Source: Asterella californica (Eukaryota > Streptophyta > Marchantiopsida > Marchantiales > Aytoniaceae). Taken from it: a stretch of DNA of 64,000 nucleotides. Position numbers and translations under genes: made by a program. The notes under the pieces were generated by a model. The model worked only from the letters and a program-made list of their open reading frames with translations. It was not told where the DNA came from and searched no databases. Below, one piece after another: positions 1 to 12,770 of this stretch. Position 1 is the first letter of the stretch, and the number at the start of each line of letters is the position of its first letter. The DNA lies in assembly GCA_036924285.1 (NCBI GenBank), contig JAYKYS010000004.1, positions 930,001 through 994,000 of the forward strand, written 5' to 3'.

Positions 1-44
1 TGCCGTCGAGTCTCATGTCAGATCCGTGACAACTCATCTTTCCG

Positions 45-1250
45 TTAGATTTGATCTTCTCTTATCATGTACAAGTTAACTTTCACTGACCTTTTCGTTT
101 TAAAAACATGCCAATGCTCTCTCCATGTCATATAATCGCTCTCACGTGTTATAGCAAACACAACATCCTTGATGACATCATGAGTAACTATCCACTCTCC
201 ACCACGAGGACAACGAGTAAAGTGTCGATCCGAGGTGTCGAGAGAGACACGACATTTGTAGGTGGACAATGCTGAAGCAACAGATTGGATCAAGCCTAGA
301 CGGAATTTCATCGTTGTAGAGAAAATAGGAGTTGAAACGTTATGATGCAAGGTCGGGCTATGAGCACGAGCTCGCACCCTTGTTCGAACAAGAGCGAAGT
401 AGAGCTTTAGTATCTGGTGAGATGGAAAGATCAACTAAGAGCACATGAAGAACATGTTGGAAGTGGTGTCTCGTCCGAGAAGATTGTAGTCCGTGAGATT
501 CATCAATAGTTAAGATATCAAATCTGAGATGTGTCTCACGTGCCTCAAGAGTCAAACTATCTCTTGTCTCACGAAGACACATCTGTAGTTGGTAAGAATC
601 ATCTTTCATTTCTATCCACATAGCTCTCAAAAATAAGTCTTTCTCGCACGAGGAAACGACAACAGAGCCAAGATGTTAAGAAGATCTAATTCTATCGTCG
701 AAAGGGTTTAGTGCAAATGTAAAGCCATTGACTAAATAAATGAAGGTGGACCAAGAGTGACAGTGAGGAGATGAGCAAGAGCGGACTTTTGTAGAACTCA
801 AAGATAGGTTGACATCTGTTCCATCTTGAGGAGACATGTTAGAGGGGTGTCTTCCATCTACACACTGATAGGAGTATGTTGGGACTTTAAGCAATGTTGA
901 CTCAACACGATGATGAGGAAAAGAATTTGTGATGACGTATGCAAGTCGTTCCAACAAATTGATCGAAGGCAAGATATAATTCATACGAGAAAGAATGTTT
1001 AGCGACAATGTGAGTTGTTACACACTTCGATATTACTTGAGAATCTTGAGAATCTTTTACTCTCATCTCTGATCACCAATCGTTCAAGTGGTTGATGAAG
1101 TCCAATAAACTTACATGGAAGCTTGCACGATGAACTCTGACTTACGAAAATATGATTCCAAATAGTGCATGGACTTAGAATTGCAAACTTAGATGTCGAC
1201 AGGTTGAATCGCAACCAATGCAAGAGTCAACAAAGTCAAACTAAAGCTCG
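45..1250 (-). pseudogene. Degenerate C-terminal half of a non-LTR-type reverse transcriptase element
   Basis: No intact frame is left, but minus-strand pieces read in order like the region after the catalytic core of a reverse-transcriptase family I associate with mosses and lycophytes. About 1220-1000 resembles the post-catalytic thumb region. About 420-60 holds a zinc-finger/endonuclease-like block: HFTRC (H-x3-C), then PRGGEW, then THDVIKDV in place of the usual R-H-N-x-x-R-D, then MTWRE. In known relatives this block is a restriction-like endonuclease at the C-terminus. Several frameshifts and stops separate the pieces. A second copy of the same family, with the catalytic core, lies at 12580-22960. 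The family name is from memory of related proteins and is the weakest part of the call. Confidence 0.45.
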
Positions 1251-1706
1251 ATGACATGATGAGTTGATGAAGAGATGATACAAAGATGACATGTATTTGT
1301 CTTTCTTTGTGTGTTGATCGTGAACTCTAGTATGAAAAACTAGTTCATATCTTTCTCAAGTCAAAGAATAAATGATGAGTTTCTCGATCCTGAATCAACC
1401 AGCCTAATATTTCGTCATCCCGGTTTGCTTACCAGTGTGGATGTATCCACAATACGGTGTAACCAATATTTTCTATTGAAACCAAGCAGCGAAGCATCAA
1501 CTTCGCATCACAGATGTGCACACGACACGTTTTGCAATGTGTAAACCTTCAACAGAAACTAAGAACCCCCAATCATACGGAGCTCTGGACAAGGGAATGC
1601 GGAATAAGAAAGTAGAAGGTGACGTGAGACTGCGCTCTGGAATTTGTCATGTTCCCTTTCACCTCAACCGTAAATGACGGACAGTGAGACTAAGCATCAT
1701 ATATAC
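1251..1706. other. Intergenic, downstream of TAD3
   Basis: No coding frame or repeat was recognised. The stretch follows the stop codon of the minus-strand TAD3 gene, so its right part probably holds that gene's 3' UTR and polyadenylation region. Confidence 0.4.
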
Positions 1707-4700
1707 TTAACGAAAATTATCTTCTGATACAGAAACTTTAAATACACTGTAATGGTGATTCAAAGTTTCTTTCCCATGCAGTCTGTACCTGCTTCCTAAC
1801 GCACCATGAAGAACGTTAGGAACTCCATAGATGACCCTTCGGAATCTCTGGTGCACCAGCGCCATAGCGCACCTGTCCAGTAAGGCAACGTTCAAGTTCC
1901 TTGTTAAAATGGGAGGAGGCAGATTGCTGAGAGTAAGAAACATATAGTGGAAATCAGAAACAGTCACCCGTATGGGAAGTGAAAGAGGCCAAGTATTACA
2001 TTGCACACGGTTCACGCGTGACATAAATGTCAAAGCTGGTGCACAAATAAGGCCGTGATATTGCAAATCCTTGAGCTGTTGCAAAGTCCTTAGCATCACG
2101 CGTTGGCTGAGAGGAAGCTACTCCATCCTCCAAAGGGACCTGCAAGGACAAGGTCTCCCAGATCAATCTCAGAAACTACCAATATTAATGAAGTTTAGAT
2201 CTTCAGCCAGAAATAAGCAAGCCTTTGGACCCGCTAATAACAGATCAACGTCGGGCAATGCCGACAAAGGCACTCATTATTTACCTCCATAGTTCGATGC
2301 TTTTTGGAACTTACAGGAATGTCCTCGGCTCCGATATCGCCTTGTCTGTCTGTCATTTTTCTGTCGCTTGGGAACAACCTTCGATCTCTAGCCGCAGCCA
2401 TCTCAATGGCCGCCATAACTGCATGCCTCAAGGGATGAAACCCGTGACCAAGGACTTGTGTACCTCGCAACTCAAGCTGCGCCGAGCCCTGATCTACTGT
2501 ATTTTCATAACCGTCAACCGATTTCTGGTGTCTCTCCAACTTGTCCGTTCTTCTCGGAAGTTTCACAAACATATCCACCCCTGCAATTGAAGTAATGCTC
2601 GGCAGTAAGCAGCAAAAAATCGCACATCAACCCCTCAAATGCAAATGTACGTTCTTGCAACCATGTTACGAGACGCAACTGCTAGGATTCATACGGCATG
2701 ATAAAGCAAATGGCATGTAGGGTACGGAAATGTCTGGTCTCTACCTGGCTCAGAGAGGAAGTCTAAGGGTAAAACTGTTTCAGAAGGAGTCGTCACAGAT
2801 GAGTTCTGATGCTCCACTGGATCTCTTCCCGAAACCTCAGTTGAGAGTATAGGTAAGCTGTGTGGTCCAAAACCCATAGATGAGCACCATGAACCTGTCC
2901 CATCATAACCCCAGGCAATCACAGCACCTAACCCAGGATCCACAATAATAGCTCCATTTCCCGGCTGCACAGAAAAGAGTTTCCCCCATGAACACGGACC
3001 AGAAATTTCTAAGCATGCTGAATTATTCTGAGGCTTGGTCCGGGAAACAAGCGCTCCGCAAATGCTCAAGGGTGGACAGAAGCGATACAGTGCAAACTCT
3101 ATACAGTACTCTATAGACTTTCTACGCCAAGTTGTAAGGTGGTAACGTACGCATGCCACTAAAGAATGTTGCAGCAACAGAATGGACAGTCCAAGATCAA
3201 ACCACACATCTCCTCTGCCTCAAGTCCTAAGCACCTCTCGACTACAGGTACCTGATTTATACTCAGAGTTCGTTCCAAACAAGAAACAACTTCCCCAGAG
3301 TGAATTTCCATCTGCGAAGCTTACCTGGCCCTGCCCATGTGCGAGCTGGGCGACCTGCACAGCCATCTGCATAAAGGTGCACATAGTGTCCACTGCAGCT
3401 TGGTCTAGTTTCTCTATTTCCGCTGCTCTCCTGGTAAAATACAGAGCAGCACTCCGATTTACAGTTCGAACAACTGAAAGCCGCAGCTACATACTGAAAG
3501 AACTCTAGTGAAAAAACCTACAAAGCCATGGATTCCCTTGTCCCAGAGGTGAAATTTCAACACGACAATCGGAAACTTCCCTTTCAACTTTCTATTTTCA
3601 ACAGGTCAACTTGGATGATGAAAACATTCATACGTCCCAGACTGATATGCGTACCCAGCGTTGGGATGATATGAAGTAGGCCAACATTGGCACTGCACCT
3701 CCCATTCTTCTCTGGTCGTTGCCGGCTTATCTGGAACCTGGAAATCACCACGAGGTAAAAGTGACCATGAACTTTGGGGACGAACAGGATATGACCTCTC
3801 AACTTTAAATGACTTAAATTTCTACTTTGAAGCTTGTAAAGGGGCCCATAGGACTAAACTGGTCAACTGCACATCGGCGAACTTGGCGTATCCCTGGCGC
3901 CCTGATCAACAATCCTAGACTCACGTGTAAATTTCACAGCATCGACTCACAAGAACTATGAAGGGTTGCAGACCGTGTTTCTCTACGATCTCGGATAAGG
4001 AAGTCGGCATCAGGGTGTTTTGCCCTGCTTCAGGCTCATTCACGCAACAGAGAATCACAGATAACTCCAATGCACCTATCACGTCAAAGCCAGGACCAAT
4101 CAGCAATGCACAGAGCTCGTCCGAGAAGGGCGTATATGGTCAACTTTTACGTAATTAATGACAAGAACCTTACGTACTGTAGAGTGACAAACACTCAAGA
4201 TGTTCACTTTGGATGAAATTCTTGTACCTTCCATCGTAGTCCTTCGGATCCGCTTCACATGACCTAGCGATGGTAGCGGTGCCTTGGTATTGAGCTCCCT
4301 AACGGTAAACAACGAGGGGGACAGGGTAAAACAGCCGCTATATACAGTAAAAGTCCAGTACGGAGAACGTGCACAGAATAGGTGCAATAAACTACTTAAA
4401 ATTGCAGCGGTAAGGGATACACGGAAGCATACTTGAGGTGCAGAAATAACAGCTGAAGATCAACAAGAGCTGCGAATGCAGCGGTGCTTTCCATAAGAGC
4501 AAAAAAGAATTACAATACTGAGAGAAATTTCAATCTCTAATAAGAGGACGATAAGCAATCGACCAGAGGATAGAAACTCGACCATGAGTCTTTGTAAGCT
4601 ACCTTATGATAGAGTTGGCTAGCTTTGGATCGATCTTGGCAGCATAGACCTTCACTGCAGCATGATTTGTGTGTAAAGAACGGCCGAACATAAGTTCTGA

Positions 4701-4907
4701 ACTGTTCTGAACTGTCATAAGTATAGAATCGACCTGAACGGCAGTTCAGAGGACGCCATAGAGCAATGTATGCAGTTACAGAACATTTCGAGAGCAATAA
4801 GCGGATTGAGCTTGAAACTAACCTGTACTCGACCCGCACTCCAACTTGGACGGGATCTGCTCGACTTGCCAATTCCGCCATTGTGGCCGCTGCAGTTCAC
4901 CATCCAT
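1707..4907 (-). CDS. TAD3: tRNA-specific adenosine deaminase subunit TAD3 (ADAT3-like)
   Basis: TAD3 is the non-catalytic partner of TAD2; the heterodimer deaminates adenosine-34 to inosine in tRNA anticodons. Ten exons can be placed with GT/AG borders and matching phases: 4907-4823, 4654-4603, 4298-4228, 4075-3951, 3737-3655, 3430-3325, 2964-2745, 2580-2285, 2139-2000, 1872-1707; about 447 residues, slightly longer than the Arabidopsis protein. Family landmarks in order: GHVKRIRR, LELSVILC, CWPTSYHPN, AIIVDP, FHPLRHAVMAAIE, YLCTSFDIYVTREPCAMC, AMALVHQRFRR and LNHHYSVF. In the deaminase motif the catalytic Glu is replaced by Val (H-A-V), as expected for the TAD3 subunit, while the PCxxC zinc ligands remain. 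The start at 4907 is the ATG whose frame is phase-compatible with exon 2; two other ATGs nearby (4903, 4881) are not. The gene is head to head with the methyltransferase gene at 6002. Confidence 0.93.
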
Positions 4908-6001
4908 TTCTCACCGACCGCTCATAAGCTTCACGCAATTATCAGGTCAATGCCGTCGTGCACCACGAGTACGAACTGTAGTTTCGTGCAGCAACCCTCG
5001 TACTTCAGCAAAATGGAGAGCAGTGTGATAAATTAGCATCTATGCGCCCCCACAGCAAGCACGCAAAACTCAATCAAGGTCCGGACAGAATGTAACACCA
5101 GCGACACAGGGTGACACCCACTGCGGAAGGGTATAAGAGATGCCCCTTTTAGCTACCTCTGCCTTCGACGCCTTTGCCTTTGACGTCCACAAAGTTACGT
5201 TATCTCACGTGTGCATTGTGCGTGCCTACAACTTGTTTCCTTCACGCGACGCAATGAATAGCCAACGGATGGAAGACCCCATCAAGCCTTACAAGGGAAA
5301 GAGGGACCCGAAGGGCAAGCAACCAACTCCCCGAAGGGAGGAAGAACATCGGGGCTAAGCCCCGCTATCAGTAGCTCTAAGGTCGCCTATCGCTCTTATT
5401 CCTTCCGGTACTCTCTATTTCATTGGTGATTGGTGCCCTTCGGCCATCTCACATCATTGTCAGGTCTTGACTTCCCCGGAGTGCCGCCGTTCGACCATTC
5501 CGGACGAGTCTTACCATCAAGGTACGACGACAGTGCAGTAAAAGACTTAGGATGAACCCGCTTCGACCGAACATACACGGCTAAAATGTGAAGAAGGCGA
5601 AAGAGGATACGCTCTCAGTTTGTCAGTGCCCAGAAGGAGGATACTTTCTTCTGTAGAAAGGGCAATTTGGAGCGGGCATATTCGAGTCTTTGTTAGCAGG
5701 AAATCCTCGTGTAAGATCGAAAGACGGTACAGTTTATTACTCCTGCTATTTTTCGGATCTGTGATACAGATGCACGCTCGGAACAACTGCAGGTTGTGGT
5801 GTCCTGCCGTGAGCGGATTCATTCACTATTCCAGAGGATAATGCCGCCCAGAAGGCTACGAGAAGAGACCTACAGGATGGGTTTGTCGTAGTGGCAAAAC
5901 AGCCAGACAACTGAAAATTTGTCGAGGTCGAGTTGGGTTTGAGAGAGAGAGAGAGAGAGAGGAATCCATTGCGGAGGTTAGGTCCAAGGCAATTTGGAGA
6001 C
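4908..6001. promoter_or_regulatory. Shared intergenic region of a divergent gene pair
   Basis: About 1.1 kb separates the start codons of TAD3 (minus) and the methyltransferase gene (plus), so both promoters and 5' UTRs must lie here. A (GA)n microsatellite at 5941-5961 sits just upstream of the methyltransferase start, where plant 5' UTRs often carry GA/CT tracts. An open frame at 5140-5358 has no recognisable similarity. No TATA box could be assigned with confidence. Confidence 0.5.
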
Positions 6002-8235
6002 ATGAACAGGCCGGAAATGGACCAAGCGGGAAAGATCACGAATGAATTGCAGGAAATGAAGGCGGGGCGACGAGTGGCTTTAGAATTTCCAGTTTTGACC
6101 TCGACCGTCCGGTTTAAGTATGTCTCAGTCGTGATTCTAGATTCCGCGCGAATCGCTAGCGGAAATTCATCTGAGTGCTCGTGCGCAGCTTTGATTGTTC
6201 CGCGTTGGAGAGAAACGGAATGGGTGTACTCTTCCGACGGTGGACAATGGCAGCTTCTTGCGTCTGCTGGAGTCAGCAGGTTAATCGTTTTGTTCCCACA
6301 GGGCGGTCCCGTCAAACATGTCGGGTTTCTAGACAGTCTCGGTAAATCAGCTGCAACAGTCAGTGAGGATGAGGAGCTGAAAACAGTTTTACGTCCACTG
6401 GTCCTTGCGCTTGCTCCCAGGGTCTTGTTCAATCGGGGTATACCAGACATCCCCTTCGTGGATTACGCTGATAATGTTGTGCGGCGTCTGGAAATAGAAG
6501 TGGCCTACTCTCCCCTTACTGGCCTCATGATGGTTGAAGATGTGGAGTTGAGACCTGAAAGTGAGGAAGAGGCAGAGGCCTCCTCTGTGTCACTAGAATC
6601 GCTGGGGAGAAAACAAGAGTGGTCTGAACTCGAATCGTCAAGGACCAAAAGCATAAACACATGGAGACGACGGCTTATATTCCAAAGAATGCCAAATCTT
6701 ATACAGACGGCAGTTCCTCTAATTACGTTTCCAAGCCAGGATCTAGAGCATTACAGAAGGAGTTCCGCCAAGGAGAGCAGAAGGGAAAAGGTATCCAGTT
6801 CCAGGAGGAGAAAGAGCTCTCAAGCAGCTCAAACACGAATCAAGCGCGTTGTGGATCATAGCAGGCTAGTGCACAAGTATTTGCCTCCAGTTGTTGCTGG
6901 TCTTGTGCTGATTAGTCCTTGTTTGGATGGATTTTCCCGTTCCCCGCACAAGGCTAAGGTACTCTGTGTTGGAGTAGGCGGAGGAGCGTTACCTATTTTT
7001 CTCCACAACCAATTTCGTTTTCACATACAGGTACGTCAGCTTCTGCGCAGGACCAGAGTCAGGTTCCCAGTGTTCAAAGCCGTGCGGATGGTAACGTCGG
7101 GTAATGAATGCAATCTGTGATTGATCACTGTGTTTCTAAACTAGGAACTACGCAACCAGATGCAAGGTAGTTCCGCATATTATCGAATCGAATGAAGATG
7201 CAGAAAATAGTGACCGAGTATCACACATATAAACAAGGAGCTGACAAGTAAACCGGATAGACATACAAATGGCAGCTCTAGAGGTGTGTAGACACATCTA
7301 GATGTTTTAATTTGGTGCTTGATTGTTTACAGGTAGTTGATTTGGATGAAGTGGTTTTGGACCTGGCTAGGAAACACTTCGGCTTAAAAGAGGGGCCCAA
7401 CTTCGAGGTGATAGTTGGAGATGGTTCGGATACCGTGACCATGATAGCTGGAAGAGCCAAAAACTTTAGGCTTGAGAACAGGTCGGGAACAGAGTGGAGG
7501 AATAGTTCGAGTGACATCAAGCCCCATGCAAACCTATCGTTACCGGTTTCCGCTATCGAAGTTGCATCCACGCAGGAAGAGACGAGTGCTTCAGCACAAA
7601 ACCTGTCACAGAGGAAGAAGCTTCCGTGGACAGCAGAAGATGGGAAGTCGGTTGATGAATGGGTGACGGACTCCGGATGTCGGATCGAATCCGTATCCAC
7701 AACTACTGATGCAAGGGACACAATTACTGATGTACGAGACGGAATTGCTGCCTGTGATACTACAATATCTACATGTTCAAAGCCGAACAGAGTCTCGCAG
7801 TCACCACCTCCGCAACAAGGGGAGATGGATCCACGAGTTGAGATGATAGTAGTGGATGTAGATGCCAGTGATGCTAGATCGGAACTTAGTTCTCCTCCTC
7901 TTGCTTTCCTTGAGCGGAAATTCCTCGTGTCAGCACAAATCGCATTGAAGGAAGGGGGCATGCTGGTTATGAACGTCATATCCTCCTCCAAGGAGGCGTA
8001 TTTAAACGTTATTGAAGCATTGTTAGTGATATTTGAACATGTTTATGAAGTCCGACTAGAGGATGGAGTTCATCACCACCATGTAGTATTTGCGCTACCG
8101 AAGCCCTCGTGCTACCCCATTCTAGTGGGCCCGACAGTTGACCTAGTGCGCAGAGTTGTGGACGGTCGACTCATACAGCAAATAAGAAAGCTGAAACCCA
8201 AAAGCGCCGATCTGACTGGAACTTCGGTTTCATGA
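6002..8235 (+). CDS. METTL13-type SAM-dependent methyltransferase
   Basis: A class I methyltransferase with the spermidine-synthase-like fold seen in the C-terminal domain of METTL13/eEF1A methyltransferases and their plant homologues. Two exons: 6002-7030 and 7333-8235, joined in phase 0 (acag/gtacgt donor, tttacag acceptor); 643 residues. Landmarks: RRRLIFQRMPNLIQTAVPLI and VDHSRLVHKYLPPVVAGL before the fold, SAM motif I KVLCVGVGGGALPIFLHN ending exon 1, the acidic post-I strand VVDLDEVVLDLARKHFGL starting exon 2, then MIVVDVDASD, CPP-like SPPLAFLERKF and ALKEGGMLVMNV. A basic, serine-rich linker lies near residues 230-310. The first in-frame ATG is used; the frame is open further upstream without one. 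Animal METTL13 has a second, N-terminal methyltransferase domain that I do not see here, so either it is absent or upstream exons were missed. The exact substrate is not shown by sequence. Confidence 0.85.
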
Positions 8236-8629
8236 AAAGGTTTTCTGGTCAAGAATATGGCTTCCTTCAACGGGACAAAACTGAAATCTATGCTTGTAAC
8301 TGGTTCTGAAACCGTATAAGCCGATGATACTTTTACACACCTCGATGGCTCGTCGCCTTCGTCTACGTGGAGCCACTGGTGCGAGTGGCTCCCCGCTTTG
8401 AAGCTCTAGTCACCATGAGGCGAAGAAGAGAAGTGATGAATCAGAAGCCCCGGGGAGCCACGATCGTCCGGCATAAAGCAACAAAGAACCACGTCCGGAC
8501 CGAAAATGGTTATATGGTAAATGGTAATATCTGTACCTTGGGATTTTTGCGGCCCATAGGAATGTCCATGTGATTCCATCATAGAAGGATCAGAAACTTT
8601 GTTAATAGTTTGCAGCTAGTGCACATCCA
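8236..8629. other. 3' flank of the methyltransferase gene
   Basis: Probably the 3' UTR and downstream spacer. A small open frame at 8367-8573 has no recognisable domain and was not called. Confidence 0.35.
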
Positions 8630-8925
8630 AATCTTATTCGCAAGAGATTTAACTCACTTGCTCTTAGAGTATTGTAAGCTAAACCACTTGAGATATCGAT
8701 CTTCAGTCTCGTCCTTTCTCTTAGAGAATTGTAAGCTAAACATCTAACCGTACTCATAAGAGATTTAACTCACGATCTTTCTCTTAGAGTATTGTAAGCT
8801 AAACATCCAACTCTACTCACAAGAGATTGAATTCACTACTGTCTCTGAAAATACTGGAAGAGATTGAATTCACTACCTTCTCTGAGAATACTGTAAGCTA
8901 AATCACTTGAGATATCGATATTTGG
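8630..8925. repeat. Short degenerate tandem array
   Basis: Imperfect copies built around cttagagtattgtaagcta, aagagattgaattcacta and cacttgagatatcgat recur at roughly 60-90 base spacing; the last unit repeats the ATCGAT-ending block of the first. Non-coding. Confidence 0.7.
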
Positions 8926-11900
8926 TTATGCTCTCCCGAAAATCACTCACCCTCTCCAAATTGGCTTGACCCGTTACGTGACATTTTTACCGGGAAGCTT
9001 TGAGGAGCATTAGGTTTTCTCAGTTCCACTCTGAGATTTAGATTTGGTATCACAAAGGTGTTCTTGTTCAAATTCGTCTATATATAATTATCAGTTTTAT
9101 CTAAAAGTGTTCTTTATTTCATATTTGTCTTTGGAATCTAAATCTGATCAGATCCGAGTTCATAAGAAAATAACTCCTCAAATGGAAAATTCTATTTTGA
9201 ATCTTTTAACGTTTTATATTTTGCCGCAAATGCAAAATTATACACTCGTCAAATGCAACATCTTCATGCACAATATTTATATGAGAAGTTATTGAAATAT
9301 ATGCAAAATAGACATTTTTCATATATTTGAAACCCTATACTGATTCTTTGCTGCTGCGCAGTAGCCTTTGTCGCAACACTCTACTCAAGTAGTAGCGCCA
9401 CTTAAAACACAAGAGAAATACAAAGGCAGTGGTGAAGTAAAACGTGAAAACGCTTGATGATAGACGACAAGGCACTTGGCGATTCCTATATATCAGGTTC
9501 ACTGGTAGAAAGGAATTCGGACCGCTTGAGGATATCCGCACATTCCTTAATACAGTAGCAGAGAACCGCAAGCGGTCCGAATTCCTTGGCACATTCGTTC
9601 ACTTGGCTTGGGATGCGTCCGTCCGCCGGTTTGGCTCCAGCGTTTGATGCCGTGTTGCATATGATGGGGATCCGGTTGTCTACATCCTTCTCCCCTGGTC
9701 GTGATTGTGTACATCTGCGGACAGTTCATCATGTTGGTGCGTGAGATATCCTTCCCTAGGAGAATCGTGAACTTACATTCAGGAGTCACTTACATGACTT
9801 CCAAACTACTCGGAATACACTTCTGCGAAGTGTCGGAGTCACCGCAGAATTTGCCAGTCATCTAGTACTAGTTGTTACTTATATTGAACCATACGACCAT
9901 ATTCATAACTCGTTTTCCTGTGTATACTCAACAGTGACCGAGGATTGTAAGTCGAGATTTTCAATTTCACCTTCAGTTTCAAATTATATGACGCATTATC
10001 TGAACTCTGACCAGTTTAGGATTGATTCACTCAACGGAATCTCCTCTTCTTTTTTTCCGCTTCCGCATTCCGCAAAGTCATGTGAATGACTCCTCAAAGG
10101 AGTTGATCGCTTGCGGCTGATAATAGGAAAAATTTCTGTGTGTTGAATAGCTGCCCGGGTCCAACATCGCGGCTGAACAGGACCGACTAAATACAGGCTA
10201 ACAAGGCTGCGTCGCTGCGACAAAAAGAACGATTCTTGCTTGTTGTGTGAGTCTCCGCGGCCCTAAAGCTGTGTTCACATGTTCGCAAAGTTTCCGCATG
10301 TGCGGCTGGTTCCATCGACGACAAAGGCAGTCGCCTTTGCAGTTTTCAGAGTCGCTTTTGGTGCGAGTGTAATTTTGTGCCGCACCCCAAACGACTTACC
10401 AGTCGCACTACGGTATACCAGTAGACGAGTATAATTACCTCGCTATAGCAGGTAATCCTCTGGCTCGCGCGACGGAGGACTCGATATCGTTCTTTGAGTT
10501 AGTCGGTCAACTACCGGTGCCCTTCACCGGCCATAGAATTTACCATAGAATTTTCTAAATATGCATAAAGTCTAAATCACGCCGCAGCCGCGTATGGGAA
10601 ATCTCACGATTTGAAGGCAGCTTACGAAGTATAGCGGAAAGCTCCAGTGACAGCCTGGAAATAAGGACGTCTCTTCGCGAGGCGTGAACGGAACTCTCTT
10701 ACCAACCGATCCTTCCGCGGCGTAAAGATTTTGAAGGGTAAAAGAAGTTTGCATTTTCTAAGAAGAAGTTTTCAACGTTTTATTCGCTATAAACTTGTCA
10801 ACTTGATTTGATTAGTTACTTAGATGCTAGTCTTTACAAAAATTCTAGTTTTATCCAGTAGTATCGCGGCTGTTTTTTTTGCTGTTTTTATTATTGAATT
10901 ATTTTAAAATCTAGATTGAGGAGGCTGGTGCGGCTGGTCTTACGAAAAGTGTAATACAGGACGTGCGAACAGCACCGCTGTGTAACGGTTTCTGGAAGCA
11001 AGGGGCTTAGAAGTACTCACAAGAAAACCTTCAGTATCCTAACATACCTTTATGACCTGAGTATACGGTATATGGAATTTTGTACAGAAATTTGATTGAT
11101 AACACCCCATTAGGTTTGTTGAGCTTGATCACACCTCTCTTAACGAAATATTATTAGATCACATTTTTCATTAATTATTATTAATAATTTATTTTATTAT
11201 TTTATGATACGTTGAATTATACACATTTTTTTTTAGTATGTGTTGTTGACTTGTATTTTTTTTTTGAATGACAGTGGTATTTAATCATGATCAAAAATAA
11301 AAGAATGATGAACGAAAATCACGCAAACTTTTTCAAACATTGATTGTCTGATATGTATCTAACTATTAAACAACTTGAATAACCTATTAAGACAAAATGA
11401 TTAATTTGCTAAAGATTATGATAAAACAATACATCATTAAGAAAAGAGATGTGATCAAATAAATTTCTTCCTAATGTGTTGGTAAGACTTGACCTCACAT
11501 CTTTTCGCTTTACATCACTTGATCACATCCTTGACTGACTACAACAAATTCAAAAGTCAAAATGTCACAATCAACAACGTTACTTGATCACACCCTTGAC
11601 CGCTTAGATCCAAATTTCACATTATCAAAATGCAAAAGTGCATATTTACCGTCTAACATGTATCCACACAAAACGTTAAATTTAAATTATTTTTGCAACA
11701 TATTATCAGCCCAGATTATCTTTTGTTTTTCATAGTGCAATGATGTCTTTACAAAACGAGAAACCTACTCAACCACAGCATGACGATAACCCTGCTGGTG
11801 TTCGTGGTTGGGTCTTGTGAGAGTTAGGAGGAGTGAGTGTGCGAGAAGGAGAGGGGAGGAGAGGAGAGAGAAGAGAGTGTAGGTTGAGAGGGTGGAGTGT

Positions 11901-12579
11901 ATGGGGATGGGTTAGTGCAGATTTGTTTATATATTTTTTTCATTTTTTGTTTCTGCTTCTTTTGGTTCTAGAACGGATACATTCCGTGAAGAAATGAGTA
12001 AGTATTAAATACTTTTGGTATTTTTAGTTATAGAGTCTTTTGTTTATAATTTTTCAGAGATTTTTGAGAACTTTCTTGCTCATATAGTGTCTTCTTTATC
12101 TCTAGAGGATTAGTGTTCTTTATTTGAGAGTATATTTTTGAGATGTTTTTATTACGAATACCGTATGATTAGATATTGTCTCTTTTTTAGCTATGGATAC
12201 TCTCCATCCATGAGATCGAGACTGATCCGAGGCACAACATGTCCGGTGTGCGATCAGTTATTTATCTCATAAGGGATAAAATCTCATGTGAGAAAGATGC
12301 ACAAGAGTTATCACTGGATCACATGAGACGCCTATGTTAGCTGAGAGTGGAGGTCTACACGTGCAGTCATTATGACATCATTAGTCCTTCTTCTTGGAGT
12401 CCTACTGAGTTGTGAGAGTGGTTGAGAGTCCACTCTAACACTATTCTGGGATTGTTCGAGATGAGTTTTTCTTGTCCATGTTTGTTTTATTGACTATCCC
12501 GTGCTCTCCATGACGAGATGAGGTATGCATTCTCTCTATCTCTCGACATATTGACACGGAGCATCAAAGACAAGACGAC
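8926..12579. other. Non-coding, AT-rich stretch
   Basis: No gene recognised. Parts around 9050-9330 and 10860-11760 are very AT-rich. A motif close to cacttgatcacatccttgac recurs at about 11516-11540 and 11581-11600 and in part near 11130, hinting at an eroded repeat. A GA-rich purine tract lies at 11820-11900. Frames at 9044-9295 and 9996-10223 show no domain. Confidence 0.4.
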
Positions 12580-12770
12580 ATGGTTATTATTCCTCTTACT
12601 ACCTCATTGGTGTCTCCGTTATACTCGAGGTGGTAGAGTGCGACATCGGGAGGTGATAGCTCGTCTTCGTAGATTTCGTGCTGGTGATTGAGCAGCCTTA
12701 CATGAAGATCAGTACGTGATGCACGAGATATGAGTGAGTTTGTCTCTATACGTGACGTCTCATCTTCCGC
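12580..12770 (+). pseudogene. Left part of an interrupted reverse-transcriptase element
   Basis: Plus-strand reading gives LLPHWCLRYTRGGRVRHREV followed by IARLRRFRAGD and then a stop. This resembles the basic segment just before the reverse transcriptase domain in the same family as the fragment at 45-1250. The element resumes at 22037 after the Ty3/gypsy insertion (ARIQRCRMLGQVEEYSRAAR), in a shifted frame, so it was already decayed before or after being split. Confidence 0.45.

Noticed and set aside
5933..6001. Upstream extension of the methyltransferase frame through the GA repeat
   Set aside because: It has no ATG and reads a low-complexity Arg/Glu stretch; treated as 5' UTR.
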